Assembly (NCBI GenBank): GCA_036395755.1
Contig: DASWCZ010000042.1
Location: 10,433-74,432, forward strand
Direction: 5' to 3'
From: Gp7-AA6 sp036395755
GTDB lineage: Bacteria; Acidobacteriota; Thermoanaerobaculia; UBA5066; Gp7-AA6
Length of the DNA: 64,000 bases
Shown: piece after piece, positions 25,819 to 34,903 of the stretch
Layout of the letters: the number at the start of each line of letters is the position of its first letter
Numbering within the stretch: position 1 is the stretch's first letter
Notes under the pieces: model-generated
What the model was told of the DNA's origin: nothing
Seen by the model: the letters and a program-made list of their open reading frames with translations, nothing else
Database searches by the model: none
Position numbers and translations under genes: made by a program

Positions 25819-26904
25819 CTAACGTCGGCGTTGGACGAGAAGCTTCTTGGCCGACGCTCGCAGCACCGGCGCGAGGTTTCGATCGCGGACGACGCCGCGC
25901 AGCTCCCGGGTGGCGAGGCGCTTCAAGAGCGGCAGAGAGATATCGAGAGGAACCCGCGGGTTGCGAACGAGGGTCAGCACGACGGCCGGCTTTCGCATCC
26001 ACTCCCGGCTGTGCGCGATTCGGCGGTAGAGCTCTTCGTCGAGATTCCGCATCGCCGCGAAACTCTCGATCTCGTTGATGGAGATCGCGCGGGACTTCAG
26101 CACCGCGATCCCGATCAGCTTGTTCGTGTCCCCGACCAGAACCCGGCGCTCCTCCTTGCTCCCGACGTAAGCGAGGTTGATCTTCTCGCCGACCGTCATG
26201 AGGCCGACCCGCCGGTAGATCGCGCCAATAAACAGGGATTCGGCCTCCTCGTCGCGCGGCGCGTCCTCCGTCTCGAACCCTTCGCCCTCTTCCTCGTCGA
26301 GCCCGAGATCCTCTTCGTCCGCGAGGGTCGACGCCGCCGCGTCCGCCGCTTCTTCCTCCTCGGCGCGCCGGGCTTCGGCGACGCGGCGCCGGGTTTCCTT
26401 CTCGAAGAATTCCTCCTTGAGCTCCGAGAGGAGCCGCCGCCCCTCCCCGGTCAGGGCGGGGTTTTCAAGGAGCGCCTCGATGAGCGCCGGCCGGCCGAGG
26501 AGACGCGCCTGGTTGGCGATCATCGCCTCCTGGGGCCGGCCGGCCGCCGTCTGTGCCAGGAAAAGGAGGGTTCCGTCGTCGACCGCCCGGCAGCGGACCA
26601 CCTCCTCGAGGACGAAGGGGTCGTCGCTCTCGTGGGCGAGCAGGTCGAGTTCGTCTCCACGGGGCGAGCCCGAGGTGACGAAGTCCGCCAGAAGGTCCGG
26701 AGGCGTCGCCCTCAGGTTCTCCCGCGCGGCGGAAGCGGTCTCCGAGTCGGTGTCCCGCAGCACGGCGAGAAGCGCTCGAAGCGAATCGTGCGGATCGAGC
26801 GGAAGACGGCGGCGAGCCGCGAAAAGGCGGATCTCGCGCGGAGCGCGGCCGCTCCGCAGCAGGATGACGAGATCTTCGGGGGTCGAGGGGCCGCTGGTCT
26901 CCAA
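25819..26904 (-). CDS. Alpha-helical repeat protein of unknown function (HEAT-like)
   Basis: This 361-residue, all-helical protein has an acidic linker near residues 185-225 (EEEEAADAAAS, EEEGEGFETEDAPRDEEAE) between two helical halves. The C-terminal half (IGAIYRRVGLMTVGEKINLA; VLTLVRNPRVPLDISLPLL; LRASAKKLLVQRR) resembles the C-terminus of the protein at 27759-28418. No catalytic motif, signal or membrane span. The TTG start is uncertain. It follows rodZ by 13 bp, so it is likely co-transcribed and may act in the cytoplasm with it (inference). Confidence 0.72.
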   Translation of the reverse strand: METSGPSTPEDLVILLRSGRAPREIRLFAARRRLPLDPHDSLRALLAVLRDTDSETASAARENLRATPPDLLADFVTSGSPRGDELDLLAHESDDPFVLEEVVRCRAVDDGTLLFLAQTAAGRPQEAMIANQARLLGRPALIEALLENPALTGEGRRLLSELKEEFFEKETRRRVAEARRAEEEEAADAAASTLADEEDLGLDEEEGEGFETEDAPRDEEAESLFIGAIYRRVGLMTVGEKINLAYVGSKEERRVLVGDTNKLIGIAVLKSRAISINEIESFAAMRNLDEELYRRIAHSREWMRKPAVVLTLVRNPRVPLDISLPLLKRLATRELRGVVRDRNLAPVLRASAKKLLVQRRR

Positions 26905-26917
26905 ATCGGGGGGCGGG

Positions 26918-27703
26918 CTACCCTCGCGACGGCGAATCCGGGAGCATCACGTTTCGCACGACCTCTCCGGGGAGGCCGAGTGGCGCCAGAGGGCGGCCGT
27001 CGACCGAAACGCGAACGCCGCCCGCGTTGCCGAGGGTCAGGCAAAAAGTCTTTTTCGCTTCGAAGGTCCGGCTCTCCCCAGCGGTCATCATGCCGCCGAA
27101 GACTTTCTCTCCATCGGCGGAGATCTCGATCCACGACGGCGCGTCGGATTCCAGGACGAGTGCGACGCTCGTCTTCTCGAGCGATACCTCGGCAACGGGG
27201 GCGTCCTCGCGAATCAGCGGCGTCGGTTCATTCGATGGGGCCACGTTCTTGAACGACACCGGCTCGATCCGAGACGCGGCCGATGCGCGCGCGACTTTCG
27301 GTCGGTGGTGCTCGGGACTCGCGATCAGGCCGAGAAGAAGGAGCACCGCCGTGACTCCGCCGAGGATCGTTCCGGCGGTCGAGCGACGGCCGCGAAGAAA
27401 GCGCGATCCGCTTCCCGGTCTCGGGACGACCGGCGGCTCGGAGGAATTCAGCTCGAGCTCGGCGAGATACGTGTTGATCTTCTGGACGGGGTCGAGGCCG
27501 AGGTGAAGACAATAGGCGCGGATGAAGCCGCGGGTGAAGACGGGAGCCGGCAGCTTCGCGAGATCGCTCCGTTCGAGAGCGGAAAGCAGGCGTACCGAGA
27601 TCTTCGTCGCAGCGGAAATCTCTTCGATCGAGACTTCGCGCACGATTCGCTCGCGCCGAAGCTCGTCTCCGAAGCTCGGAGCCGACGTGCGAGGATTCTG
27701 CAT
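26918..27703 (-). CDS. rodZ: RodZ-like helix-turn-helix membrane protein
   Basis: RodZ links MreB to the cell-wall elongation machinery. The 261-residue protein shows the family layout: a cytoplasmic helix-turn-helix (SFGDELRRERIVREVSIEEI to residue 75), a basic linker (GSGSRFLRGRRSTAG), one membrane span (ILGGVTAVLLLLGLIA, about 115-131), and a periplasmic beta domain ending VRNVMLPDSPSRG. ATG 27703 is chosen from the conserved MQNPRT...FGDELR start; longer readings add an unconserved leader. It is flanked on both sides by related helical-repeat genes, which is unusual. Confidence 0.88.
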   Translation of the reverse strand: MQNPRTSAPSFGDELRRERIVREVSIEEISAATKISVRLLSALERSDLAKLPAPVFTRGFIRAYCLHLGLDPVQKINTYLAELELNSSEPPVVPRPGSGSRFLRGRRSTAGTILGGVTAVLLLLGLIASPEHHRPKVARASAASRIEPVSFKNVAPSNEPTPLIREDAPVAEVSLEKTSVALVLESDAPSWIEISADGEKVFGGMMTAGESRTFEAKKTFCLTLGNAGGVRVSVDGRPLAPLGLPGEVVRNVMLPDSPSRG

Positions 27704-27758
27704 CCGTCGAAGAAAACCTGTCTCTTTTGGCCGGGGCGTAATCTGGTTCAGGTTGATG

Positions 27759-28418
27759 CTAGTCCGCTCGCGCGCGCCTTGCAAGAACTCTTTGCGCGAC
27801 AGCGCGGAGGGCCGGCGGCTCACCCGGGCCGTCGGCGAGCGCGCGGAGCTCCCTCTCGGCCGCCCGGGCGAGGAGCGGCTCGACCGCCGCCAGAGGCAGC
27901 GACCGGTTCTTCAGGAGGGCTTCCCGGACCCCCCGCCGGGTTGCCCAGCGCGGGTGTTCCGCGATTGCCGCCAGCGTCTCGGGGCGAGAGCGCGCCGCCC
28001 CCGCCACAAAGACGACGTCCGGCTCCGTCGTCAGGCGGTTGTCGAGGAAGCCCGCGACGACGCGGGGATCGGGGTCCTGCCGGAGGGCCGGGAGAGTCCC
28101 TCGCCCGGTCGACCGGGCGAGATCGATTCGTTCGGATAAGGCCAGCTCCGGCAGCCGGCGCAGAAGCTGGGTGTCCGCCGCCCGTCGCACTTCCGGGTGA
28201 ACGCGGGTATCGGTGGAGAGATGGGCCAGGGCGCGCCAGAAGAGCGTTTCGACGAGAGAAATCGCGTCACCGCGCGGAGTGTTGCGGTGCCCGGCGAGCG
28301 CGAGACGCACGGCGTGATATCGCCTCGCATCGCTGTCGCGCAGGATTCGCTCGACCTCCGCGGCCGGCAGATCGGGCCGTCGCAACAGCTTCAGATACTC
28401 GGCTTCGGCGCCCATCAC
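27759..28418 (-). CDS. Alpha-helical repeat protein of unknown function (HEAT-like), coupled to trpA
   Basis: This 219-residue protein of short helices has repeats such as LKLLRRPDLPAAEVERILRD and LLKNRSLPLAAVEPLLARAA, like leucine-rich-variant or HEAT repeats. Its C-terminus aligns with that of the protein at 25819-26904 (NRxLPL...LLxRxAxRELR). No enzyme motif, signal or span. GTG 28418 overlaps the trpA stop as GTGA; the next codon ATG 28415 is the alternative. Despite the overlap, nothing suggests a role in tryptophan synthesis; it more likely belongs with rodZ. Confidence 0.72.
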   Translation of the reverse strand: MMGAEAEYLKLLRRPDLPAAEVERILRDSDARRYHAVRLALAGHRNTPRGDAISLVETLFWRALAHLSTDTRVHPEVRRAADTQLLRRLPELALSERIDLARSTGRGTLPALRQDPDPRVVAGFLDNRLTTEPDVVFVAGAARSRPETLAAIAEHPRWATRRGVREALLKNRSLPLAAVEPLLARAAERELRALADGPGEPPALRAVAQRVLARRARAD

Positions 28419-29224
28419 CCGTTCGAACGGCGGCAGGCGCTAACGAGACGCCGCGCGAGAGACCGGACCGCGCCGGCCGGATCCTCGGTGTTCTCCTCCG
28501 CCGCCGCCACCAGCGCCGACCCGACGACGACCCCATCCGCCAGTCGGGCGGCGAGCCGTGCGGCCGCCGGCGTCGAAATGCCGAAGCCGACAGCTACGGG
28601 AAGGTCTCCCGCGGCGCGACGCGCCCGAGCGACGGTTCCACGCAGATCGGCTGGGAACGAATCGCGTATCCCGGTCGTTCCGGGGCGCGAGACGACGTAG
28701 AGAAAACCGGTCGAGAGTCGGGCGGCCCGAGACATCCGGGCTCTCGGCGACGTCGGCGAAACCAGGAACACCATCTCGAGGGACGCCGCGCGGAAGACCG
28801 GCTCCACGTTGCCAGCCTCCTCCGGCGGAAGGTCGGTCACGAGAATCGCGTCGAGACCGGCGTCGCTCGCTTCCCGCGCGGCGCGTTCGAGCCCGGGACG
28901 AAGAAGCGGATTCAAATACGAGAAAAGAACGAGCGGGAGCGAGGTTTCACGGCGGATCCGCTCCGCGATCCGCCAGACGCCATCGAGAGTCGTGCCGGCG
29001 GCCAGCGACCGGGCCGCCGATCTTTGCAGGACGGGGCCGTCGGCGATCGGATCGGAGAACGGGACGCCGAGCTCCAGGATCGCGGCGCCGGCATCCTCGA
29101 GCAAGCGGGCGAGCGCGACAGTCGCGTCGGAGGAGGGGTCTCCGGCCGTCAGGTACGGTATGAACGCCGCGCGATCTTCAGAGCGGGCGCGCATGAAAGC
29201 GCGAGCGACGCGGGAAGAGGTCAA
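28415..29224 (-). CDS. trpA: Tryptophan synthase alpha chain
   Basis: TrpA cleaves indole-3-glycerol phosphate to indole, which is channelled to TrpB. From TTG 29224 the TIM barrel has 269 residues, the usual length. The catalytic pair is E51 in ILELGVPFSD and D62 in PFSDPIADGP. SRPGTTG and GFGISTPAAA form the phosphate site. The TTG overlaps the trpB stop (TTGA); an ATG ten codons in would also be possible, but the coupled start fits the operon's other junctions. Confidence 0.96.
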   Translation of the reverse strand: MTSSRVARAFMRARSEDRAAFIPYLTAGDPSSDATVALARLLEDAGAAILELGVPFSDPIADGPVLQRSAARSLAAGTTLDGVWRIAERIRRETSLPLVLFSYLNPLLRPGLERAAREASDAGLDAILVTDLPPEEAGNVEPVFRAASLEMVFLVSPTSPRARMSRAARLSTGFLYVVSRPGTTGIRDSFPADLRGTVARARRAAGDLPVAVGFGISTPAAARLAARLADGVVVGSALVAAAEENTEDPAGAVRSLARRLVSACRRSNG

Positions 29225-30411
29225 CGCCGGCCGGGGGCGGACAGGACGATCTCGAGGTCCTTGTCGCCGCGCCCGGAGAGGTTCACCAGAATCCATGCCT
29301 TCTTCGGCATCCGGGCTGCCAGGCGCACGGCGAACGCGATGGCGTGCGCGCTTTCGAGCGCCGGAAGGATTCCTTCCGTTCGCGCGAGGAGCCGAAACGC
29401 GTCGAGCGCTTCGTCGTCGGAAACCTTCCCGTACTCGACTCGCCCGAGCGACTCGAGGTAAGCGTGCTCCGGACCGACTGCCGGATAGTCGAGACCGGCC
29501 GAGACCGAGTGCGTCGGCAGGACCTGTCCCGCCGAGTCCTGGAGGAGGAGCGTCCGGGTGCCGTGCAGGACACCCACGGATCCTCCGGCGAAGCGCGCGG
29601 CGTGGTCGCCGGGCCCGCTGCCGCGTCCTCCGGCTTCGACCCCGTAGAGCCGGACGCGCGTCGCGAGGTACGCCGAGAAGAGCCCGATCGCGTTCGAGCC
29701 GCCGCCCACGCACGCCACTGCCGCGTCGGGATCCCGGCCCGCGAGCCGACGGAACTGGGCGCGGGCTTCCCGCCCGATGACCGACTGGAATTCCCGGACC
29801 ATCGTTGGATAGGGGTGCGGACCGAGAGCAGAGCCCAGGACGTAGTGGGTTGTGGCGACGTTCTCGATCCAGTCGCGCATCGCCTCGTTGATCGCGTCCT
29901 TCAGCGTCCGCGAGCCGGAGTCGACGGCGACGACTTCCGCCCCAAGGAGCCGCATCCGCGACACGTTGGGAGACTGGCGCGCCATGTCGACCGTCCCCAT
30001 GTAGACGCGACATGGGACTCCGAGCCGCGCCGCCGCGGCGGCGGTCGCGACCCCGTGCTGGCCGGCGCCGGTCTCCGCGATCACGCGGCGCTTCCTCATT
30101 CGCTTCGCGAGCAGGACCTGGCCGAGGCAGTTGTTGAGCTTGTGGGCACCGGTATGGAGGAGGTCCTCCCGCTTGAGCGCGATCGAGGCGCCGCCCGCGG
30201 TCCTCGCAAGCCCGGGCGCTTCCGAGAGCGCCGTCGGCCGGCCGCCGTAGGTCCGCAGGAGCCCCTCGAGCTCGCGCCGGAAACGCGGCTCGCGGTGCCA
30301 CCGATCGAAGGCGCGCTCCAGCTCTTCGAGCGGCGCCATGAGCGTCTCCGGCGCAAACCGGCCGCCGTACTCCCCGAAGTAGCCCTTTCTCTTTTTTTCG
30401 CGCGCGCTCAT
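29221..30411 (-). CDS. trpB: Tryptophan synthase beta chain
   Basis: TrpB joins indole and serine using pyridoxal phosphate. It has 396 residues. The PLP lysine is K91 in HTGAHKLNNCLGQ; the phosphate-binding loop GGGSNAIGLF and the substrate block ETGAGQHGVATA are intact. The start FGEYGGRFAPETLM is typical of TrpB1, the partner of TrpA. ATG 30411 overlaps the trpF stop by 4 bp. Confidence 0.98.
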   Translation of the reverse strand: MSAREKKRKGYFGEYGGRFAPETLMAPLEELERAFDRWHREPRFRRELEGLLRTYGGRPTALSEAPGLARTAGGASIALKREDLLHTGAHKLNNCLGQVLLAKRMRKRRVIAETGAGQHGVATAAAAARLGVPCRVYMGTVDMARQSPNVSRMRLLGAEVVAVDSGSRTLKDAINEAMRDWIENVATTHYVLGSALGPHPYPTMVREFQSVIGREARAQFRRLAGRDPDAAVACVGGGSNAIGLFSAYLATRVRLYGVEAGGRGSGPGDHAARFAGGSVGVLHGTRTLLLQDSAGQVLPTHSVSAGLDYPAVGPEHAYLESLGRVEYGKVSDDEALDAFRLLARTEGILPALESAHAIAFAVRLAARMPKKAWILVNLSGRGDKDLEIVLSAPGRR

Positions 30412-31034
30412 CCCGCTTCGTCGGCCCGGCGGACCGCCTCGAAGAATCGACGCATGCGGCCGCGATCCTTGACGCCCGGCGCGCTCTCGACCCCGGAAGC
30501 CACGTCGACCGCGTCCGGCCGGGTCCGGCGGATCGACTCGCCGACGTTCTCCGGGCGGAGGCCGCCCGAGACGAAAAACGGGACCGGCCAGCGGCGGCCT
30601 TCGAGCAGCGTCCAGTCGAAAGGAACGCCGGTCCCTCCCGGCACGCCGGCGACCGAGGTGTCGAACAGAATGCCCGCGCAGCGATCGAGGACCGCGCCCG
30701 TCGGGATCTCCCCTTCCCGCCCGGCATGCGCGACCGCGAGGACCGGACGGGGGACGCGTTCGAGGTCCTCCTCGCAGAGCGGCCGGTGCAGCTGGACGAG
30801 GTCGAGCGATGCCGCGGCGATCGCTTCACCGATCGCGGAATAGCTCTCCCCGACGAAGACCCCGACGCGCCGCACTCCGCGTGGAACCGACGCCGCGAGC
30901 CGGTGCGCTCTCTTCGGCGTGACGCGGCGCGGGGAAAGATCGGAGAAGTTGAACCCGACGTAGGCGGCCCCCAGCGCGCACGCCGCAAGGACGTCCTCCT
31001 CCCGGGTCAGACCGCAGACCTTCACGTCGGTCAC
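30408..31034 (-). CDS. trpF: Phosphoribosylanthranilate isomerase
   Basis: TrpF converts phosphoribosylanthranilate to carboxyphenylaminodeoxyribulose phosphate. It is a 208-residue TIM barrel. The N-terminus VKVCGLTREEDVLAA has the catalytic Cys; the acid Asp is in ILFDTS; FFVSGGLRPENV and DVASGVESAPGVKD form the phosphate site. GTG 31034 overlaps the trpC stop (GTGA). The longer upstream reading in this frame is out-of-frame trpC/trpD. Confidence 0.96.
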   Translation of the reverse strand: MTDVKVCGLTREEDVLAACALGAAYVGFNFSDLSPRRVTPKRAHRLAASVPRGVRRVGVFVGESYSAIGEAIAAASLDLVQLHRPLCEEDLERVPRPVLAVAHAGREGEIPTGAVLDRCAGILFDTSVAGVPGGTGVPFDWTLLEGRRWPVPFFVSGGLRPENVGESIRRTRPDAVDVASGVESAPGVKDRGRMRRFFEAVRRADEAG

Positions 31035-31798
31035 CGCGCGAGCTCCCGGAGCTTCTCCTCGGGATCGTCCGAGCGGAGGAGGGTCTCCCCGATCAGAAAC
31101 GCCTCCCATCCGGCGGCGGAAAGCCGCGAGACGTCGTCGCGCGAGGACATGCCGCTTTCCGCCAGCCGCACCGGCCCGGGCGGAATCTCTTCGGCGAGAA
31201 GCTCGAGCGCCGAGAGGTCCGTCTCGAACGTCGCGAGGTTGCGGGCGTTCACGCCGAGGACGTCGGGCTCGACGGCCGCGGCGCGCGGGATCTCCTCGCG
31301 GCCGTGCGCTTCGACGACGACGGCGAGTCCCCGCGCGGCGGCGCCCCGCCGCAGGTCGAAAAGGTCGTTTTCCGGGAGCGCCCGGACGACGAGCAGGACG
31401 GCGTCGGCTCCGAGCGAAACGGCGAAGTCGAGCTCCGACTCCGAGAGGAGAAAGTCCTTCATCAACACGGGCAGCCCGGAGATCCGCTTCGCGCGAGTTA
31501 CCCACTCGGGCTTCCCGCCGAAATAGTCCTGCTCCGCGACCACCGAGATCGCCGCAGCGTGGCCGCGCCGGTAAGCGAGCGCGAACGTTTCGACCTTGCC
31601 GTCCGCTCCCGTGACGATCTCTCCGGCCGAAGGGGAGCGCGCCTTGAACTCGGCGACGATCCGGATGCCGGGCTCGCGCAGAGACGCAACGAAACGCGCT
31701 CCGTCGCTCGTCGTCGCGGCGGACGCCTTCGCGGAGTATTCCCCCCGCGCCAGACGAAGCCTCTTGTCGGCCAGGATCCGGTCGAGGACCGCGCTCAT
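31031..31798 (-). CDS. trpC: Indole-3-glycerol phosphate synthase
   Basis: TrpC closes the indole ring. The protein has 255 residues. Catalytic elements are the Lys in VAEFKARSPSAGEI, the Lys in VLMKDFLLSESEL, and Glu in EAHGREE and AESGMSS; the block GVNARNLATFETDLS is typical. The usual EVKRASPS motif is EFKARSPS here, a mild variant. ATG 31798 overlaps the trpD stop. TrpC and TrpF are separate genes, not fused as in E. coli. Confidence 0.95.
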   Translation of the reverse strand: MSAVLDRILADKRLRLARGEYSAKASAATTSDGARFVASLREPGIRIVAEFKARSPSAGEIVTGADGKVETFALAYRRGHAAAISVVAEQDYFGGKPEWVTRAKRISGLPVLMKDFLLSESELDFAVSLGADAVLLVVRALPENDLFDLRRGAAARGLAVVVEAHGREEIPRAAAVEPDVLGVNARNLATFETDLSALELLAEEIPPGPVRLAESGMSSRDDVSRLSAAGWEAFLIGETLLRSDDPEEKLRELAR

Positions 31799-32817
31799 GC
31801 CGGGGCTCCCCCGGCGCGCAGCTTCTCGAAGGTCGCGAGCGCGCTTCCATCGTCGAGGGCGGCGCACGCCCGCTCGTACCCGTCGTCGAGGCCGTCCGCC
31901 AGGTCGGCAACGACGAGGCCGAGGGCGGCGTTCAACAGGACGGCCTCGCGCCGCGGACCCTTTTCGCCGTCCAGGAGGGCGCGCAGCATCGCCGCGTTGG
32001 AAGACGCATCGCCGCCGGCGAGTTCCGCGACGTCCACGGTCGCCTGCGCGACGTCCCCCGGCTGGTAGCTCCAGGGGCGCGTCCATCCTTGACGCACCTC
32101 GGTGCCCGAAGCCGGCACGCCCGGGATGAGCTCGTCCAATCCATTCGCGGAGTGGAAGACGACCGCCCGCTCCGATCCGAGGGTCGCGAGCGCTTCCGCG
32201 AGAAGCTGCACGAGTTCGGGCCGGCCGACGCCGATCATCTGGCGGGTCGCCCCGGCGGGATTCGCGAGCGGGCCGAGAGAGTTGAAGATGGTCCGGACTC
32301 CGAGCTCCCGGCGAACCGTGCCGAGCTCCTTCATGGCCGGATGGAACGCGGGCGCGAAGAGAAACACGAGGCCGATCTCGTCGAGCAGCCGTCCCGCGCT
32401 GTCCGGATCGAGGTCGATCGCGACGCCCGCCGCCGCGAGGACGTCGGCCGATCCGACGCGCGATGAGATCGAGCGGTTGCCGTGCTTGGCGACGCAGGCG
32501 CCCGCGCCCGCCGCGACGATCGCGGTCGCTGTCGACAGGTTGAACATGTCCCGACCGATCCCGCCCGGCCCGCACGTGTCGAGCACCGGCGTCCGCGAGG
32601 TCGAGACCCGGCGCATTCGTCCGCGCAGGGCCGAGACCGCTCCCGCGATTTCGTCCGAGGTCTCGCCGCGCGTCGCGATTCCGATCAAGATCGCGCCCTT
32701 CTGCGCTTCCGTCGCCTTGCCGTCCATCAGGTCGCCGAAGACCCTCTCCGCAAGATCGCGCGACAACGGATGCCGCGCGGCCACGATCTTGAGGGCTTCC
32801 GCGACGTTCGGCGTCAC
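31795..32817 (-). CDS. trpD: Anthranilate phosphoribosyltransferase
   Basis: TrpD transfers phosphoribosyl from PRPP to anthranilate. The 340 residues fit a stand-alone TrpD. The PRPP loop is DTCGPGGIGRDMFNLST, slightly longer than the usual DxxGTGGD, and the substrate segments VAKHGNRSISSRVGSADVL and FNSLGPLANPA are intact. ATG 32817 overlaps the trpG stop. Its partner TrpG is separate, not fused. Confidence 0.96.
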   Translation of the reverse strand: MTPNVAEALKIVAARHPLSRDLAERVFGDLMDGKATEAQKGAILIGIATRGETSDEIAGAVSALRGRMRRVSTSRTPVLDTCGPGGIGRDMFNLSTATAIVAAGAGACVAKHGNRSISSRVGSADVLAAAGVAIDLDPDSAGRLLDEIGLVFLFAPAFHPAMKELGTVRRELGVRTIFNSLGPLANPAGATRQMIGVGRPELVQLLAEALATLGSERAVVFHSANGLDELIPGVPASGTEVRQGWTRPWSYQPGDVAQATVDVAELAGGDASSNAAMLRALLDGEKGPRREAVLLNAALGLVVADLADGLDDGYERACAALDDGSALATFEKLRAGGAPA

Positions 32818-33416
32818 CGCCGGGCCGCCTCCCGGAGCGCGGCGCGGCGAGCGATTCCGAAAAAGTTTGCCAGCAGCTCTTCGCCTGCGGGCGTCAGAAC
32901 CGACTCTGGATGGAACTGCACTCCGAACACCGGCTTGGAACGGTGCGCGAGCGCCATGACGTATCCGTCATCGCTCCGCGCCGTAACCGACAGCTCGGCG
33001 GGCAGGCCTTCCTCGCGCACGATCAGGGAATGGTACCGCCCCGCTTCAAACGGATTCGGAATCGTACCGAAGAGCTCCGAGGCGTCGTGAAGCACCCGGG
33101 ACGTCTTCCCATGCCGGGGCGCCCCCGCCCGTTCCACGCACCCGCCGTGGAGGGCCGCAATAGCCTGGTGACCCAGGCAGACCCCGAGCAAAGGAATTCC
33201 CTCGCGCTCCGCCGCCGCGATCGTCTCGAGGGATCGACCCGCCCGCTCGGGCCGGCCGGGTCCGGGAGAGACGACGATCGCGGTCGGGCGGCGGGAGACC
33301 GCTTCCTCCGGATCGAAGCGGTCGTTCCGGGCGACGTCGACGTCGGGGTCGAGCTTCGAGAGAGCCTGGACGAGATTCCAGGTGAAGGAGTCGTAGTTGT
33401 CGACGACGAAGATCAT
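32814..33416 (-). CDS. trpG: Anthranilate synthase glutamine amidotransferase component
   Basis: TrpG hydrolyses glutamine to feed ammonia to TrpE. It has 200 residues and the class I triad: C80 in GVCLGHQ, H169 and E171 in GVQFHPES. The start MIFVVDNYDSFTWNLVQ is typical. PabA-type dual use with folate synthesis is possible because the families overlap. It overlaps trpE and trpD by 4 bp each. Confidence 0.95.
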   Translation of the reverse strand: MIFVVDNYDSFTWNLVQALSKLDPDVDVARNDRFDPEEAVSRRPTAIVVSPGPGRPERAGRSLETIAAAEREGIPLLGVCLGHQAIAALHGGCVERAGAPRHGKTSRVLHDASELFGTIPNPFEAGRYHSLIVREEGLPAELSVTARSDDGYVMALAHRSKPVFGVQFHPESVLTPAGEELLANFFGIARRAALREAARR

Positions 33417-34903
33417 GAGTTGGTCTCTCCCCGCGCGATCTCCACCGCGCGGAAGAGCGCCTCAGCCTTCGACTCCGCCTCGCGGTACTCGTTCTCGGGT
33501 ACCGAGTCTGCGACGATCCCCGCGCCCGCCTGGATGCGGCAGACGCCCTTCTCCACGACCGCCGTCCGGATCGCGATTGCCATGTCGAGGTTCCCGGCGC
33601 AGTCGAGATAGCCGACGGCTCCTCCGTAGATTCCGCGCCGCGAGCCTTCGAGCTCGTCGATCAGCTCCATCGCGCGGATCTTGGGCGCCCCGGTCAGCGT
33701 CCCGGCCGGGAAGCAGGCAGCGAGGGCGTCGGTCGCCGTCTTTCCCGCCATGAGCGTGCCGCGAACCTCCGAGACCAGGTGCTGGACGTGCGAGTAGCGC
33801 TCGACTTCCGCATACCGGGTCACGCGCACGCTGCCGATCTCGCACACCCGCCCGAGGTCGTTGCGGCCGAGGTCGACCAACATCACGTGCTCCGCCCGCT
33901 CCTTCGGGTCGGCGAGAAGGCGGGCGGCGAGAGCCGCGTCCTCATCGGGAGTCTTCCCGCGGCGGATCGTGCCGGCGATCGGCCGGGTCTCCGCAGTGCG
34001 TCCGCGGCAGCGGACCAGCATTTCCGGAGACGCGCCGAAGACCGCCGCCTCGCGCGTCTCCAGGTAGAAGAGGTAGGGAGACGGGTTCAGCCTCCGCAAC
34101 GCGCGGTAGACCTCGAAGGGGTCCACTCCCAGCAGCCCTTCCCAGCGCTGCGAGAGCACGACCTGGTAGATCTCGCCGGCGAGAATCGCCTCCCTCGCGG
34201 CCTCGACCGCACCCAGGAAGGTCTCCTTCGGCATCGAGGGCGTGAAACGGGACCCGGAGTCGCGGGCGTCACCCGGATCTCTCCGCGCCGTGCCGGTAGC
34301 GGGGACGGAAAGAAATTCTTCGAGCCGGTCGAGCCGGGAGAGCGCGGCTTCCGCCTCGCGCTCTTCGCCACCGGTGGAGAGATCGGCGCACGTCAAGAGC
34401 AGGAGACACTGCCGGACATGGTCGAACGCGACCACCGACTCGAACAGAAGGAAGAGGGCGTCGGGAATCCCGCCTTCGCGGGAGTGCCGATCCGGTATCT
34501 CCTCGAAGAGCCTCGCCGCGTCGTAGGAGAGAAACCCGACCACTCCCGCGCAGAGGGGCGGCAGATCGGGGTCGGGCGCGAAGCTGTCGCGGACGGCGAG
34601 CGCGCGCACGGCTTCGAGGGCTCCGGAGCCGGCCGGACCGCTACGGTCATCCCGCTCGATCTCGACCTTCCCGCCGTGGACGGTCAGGCGAGCCGCCGGC
34701 GCGACGCCCAGAAAGGTGTAGCGCGCGACCGCCTCGCCGCCTTCGACGCTCTCGAGCAGGAAACATTCGGAGCCGGAGCTCCGCATCCGGCGGAAGAGAC
34801 CAACCGGGGTTTGCTCATCGCTCGGAAAGACGCGCGCGACGGGAAACGCCCGGCCGTCTCCGCGCGCGAGAATCGCCCGCTTCTCCTCTTCCCGCCGGCT
34901 CAT
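33413..34903 (-). CDS. trpE: Anthranilate synthase component I
   Basis: TrpE makes anthranilate from chorismate. It has 496 residues. The catalytic domain shows GEIYQVVLSQRW, PSPYLFYLET, ETRPIAGTIRRGKTPDED, MLVDLGRNDLGRVCEIGSV and LTGAPKIRAMELIDELE. An N-terminal LLES segment (SECFLLESVEGGEAVARYTF) is where tryptophan feedback binding occurs in the family. ATG 34903 overlaps the aroDE stop by 4 bp. Confidence 0.97.
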   Translation of the reverse strand: MSRREEEKRAILARGDGRAFPVARVFPSDEQTPVGLFRRMRSSGSECFLLESVEGGEAVARYTFLGVAPAARLTVHGGKVEIERDDRSGPAGSGALEAVRALAVRDSFAPDPDLPPLCAGVVGFLSYDAARLFEEIPDRHSREGGIPDALFLLFESVVAFDHVRQCLLLLTCADLSTGGEEREAEAALSRLDRLEEFLSVPATGTARRDPGDARDSGSRFTPSMPKETFLGAVEAAREAILAGEIYQVVLSQRWEGLLGVDPFEVYRALRRLNPSPYLFYLETREAAVFGASPEMLVRCRGRTAETRPIAGTIRRGKTPDEDAALAARLLADPKERAEHVMLVDLGRNDLGRVCEIGSVRVTRYAEVERYSHVQHLVSEVRGTLMAGKTATDALAACFPAGTLTGAPKIRAMELIDELEGSRRGIYGGAVGYLDCAGNLDMAIAIRTAVVEKGVCRIQAGAGIVADSVPENEYREAESKAEALFRAVEIARGETNS

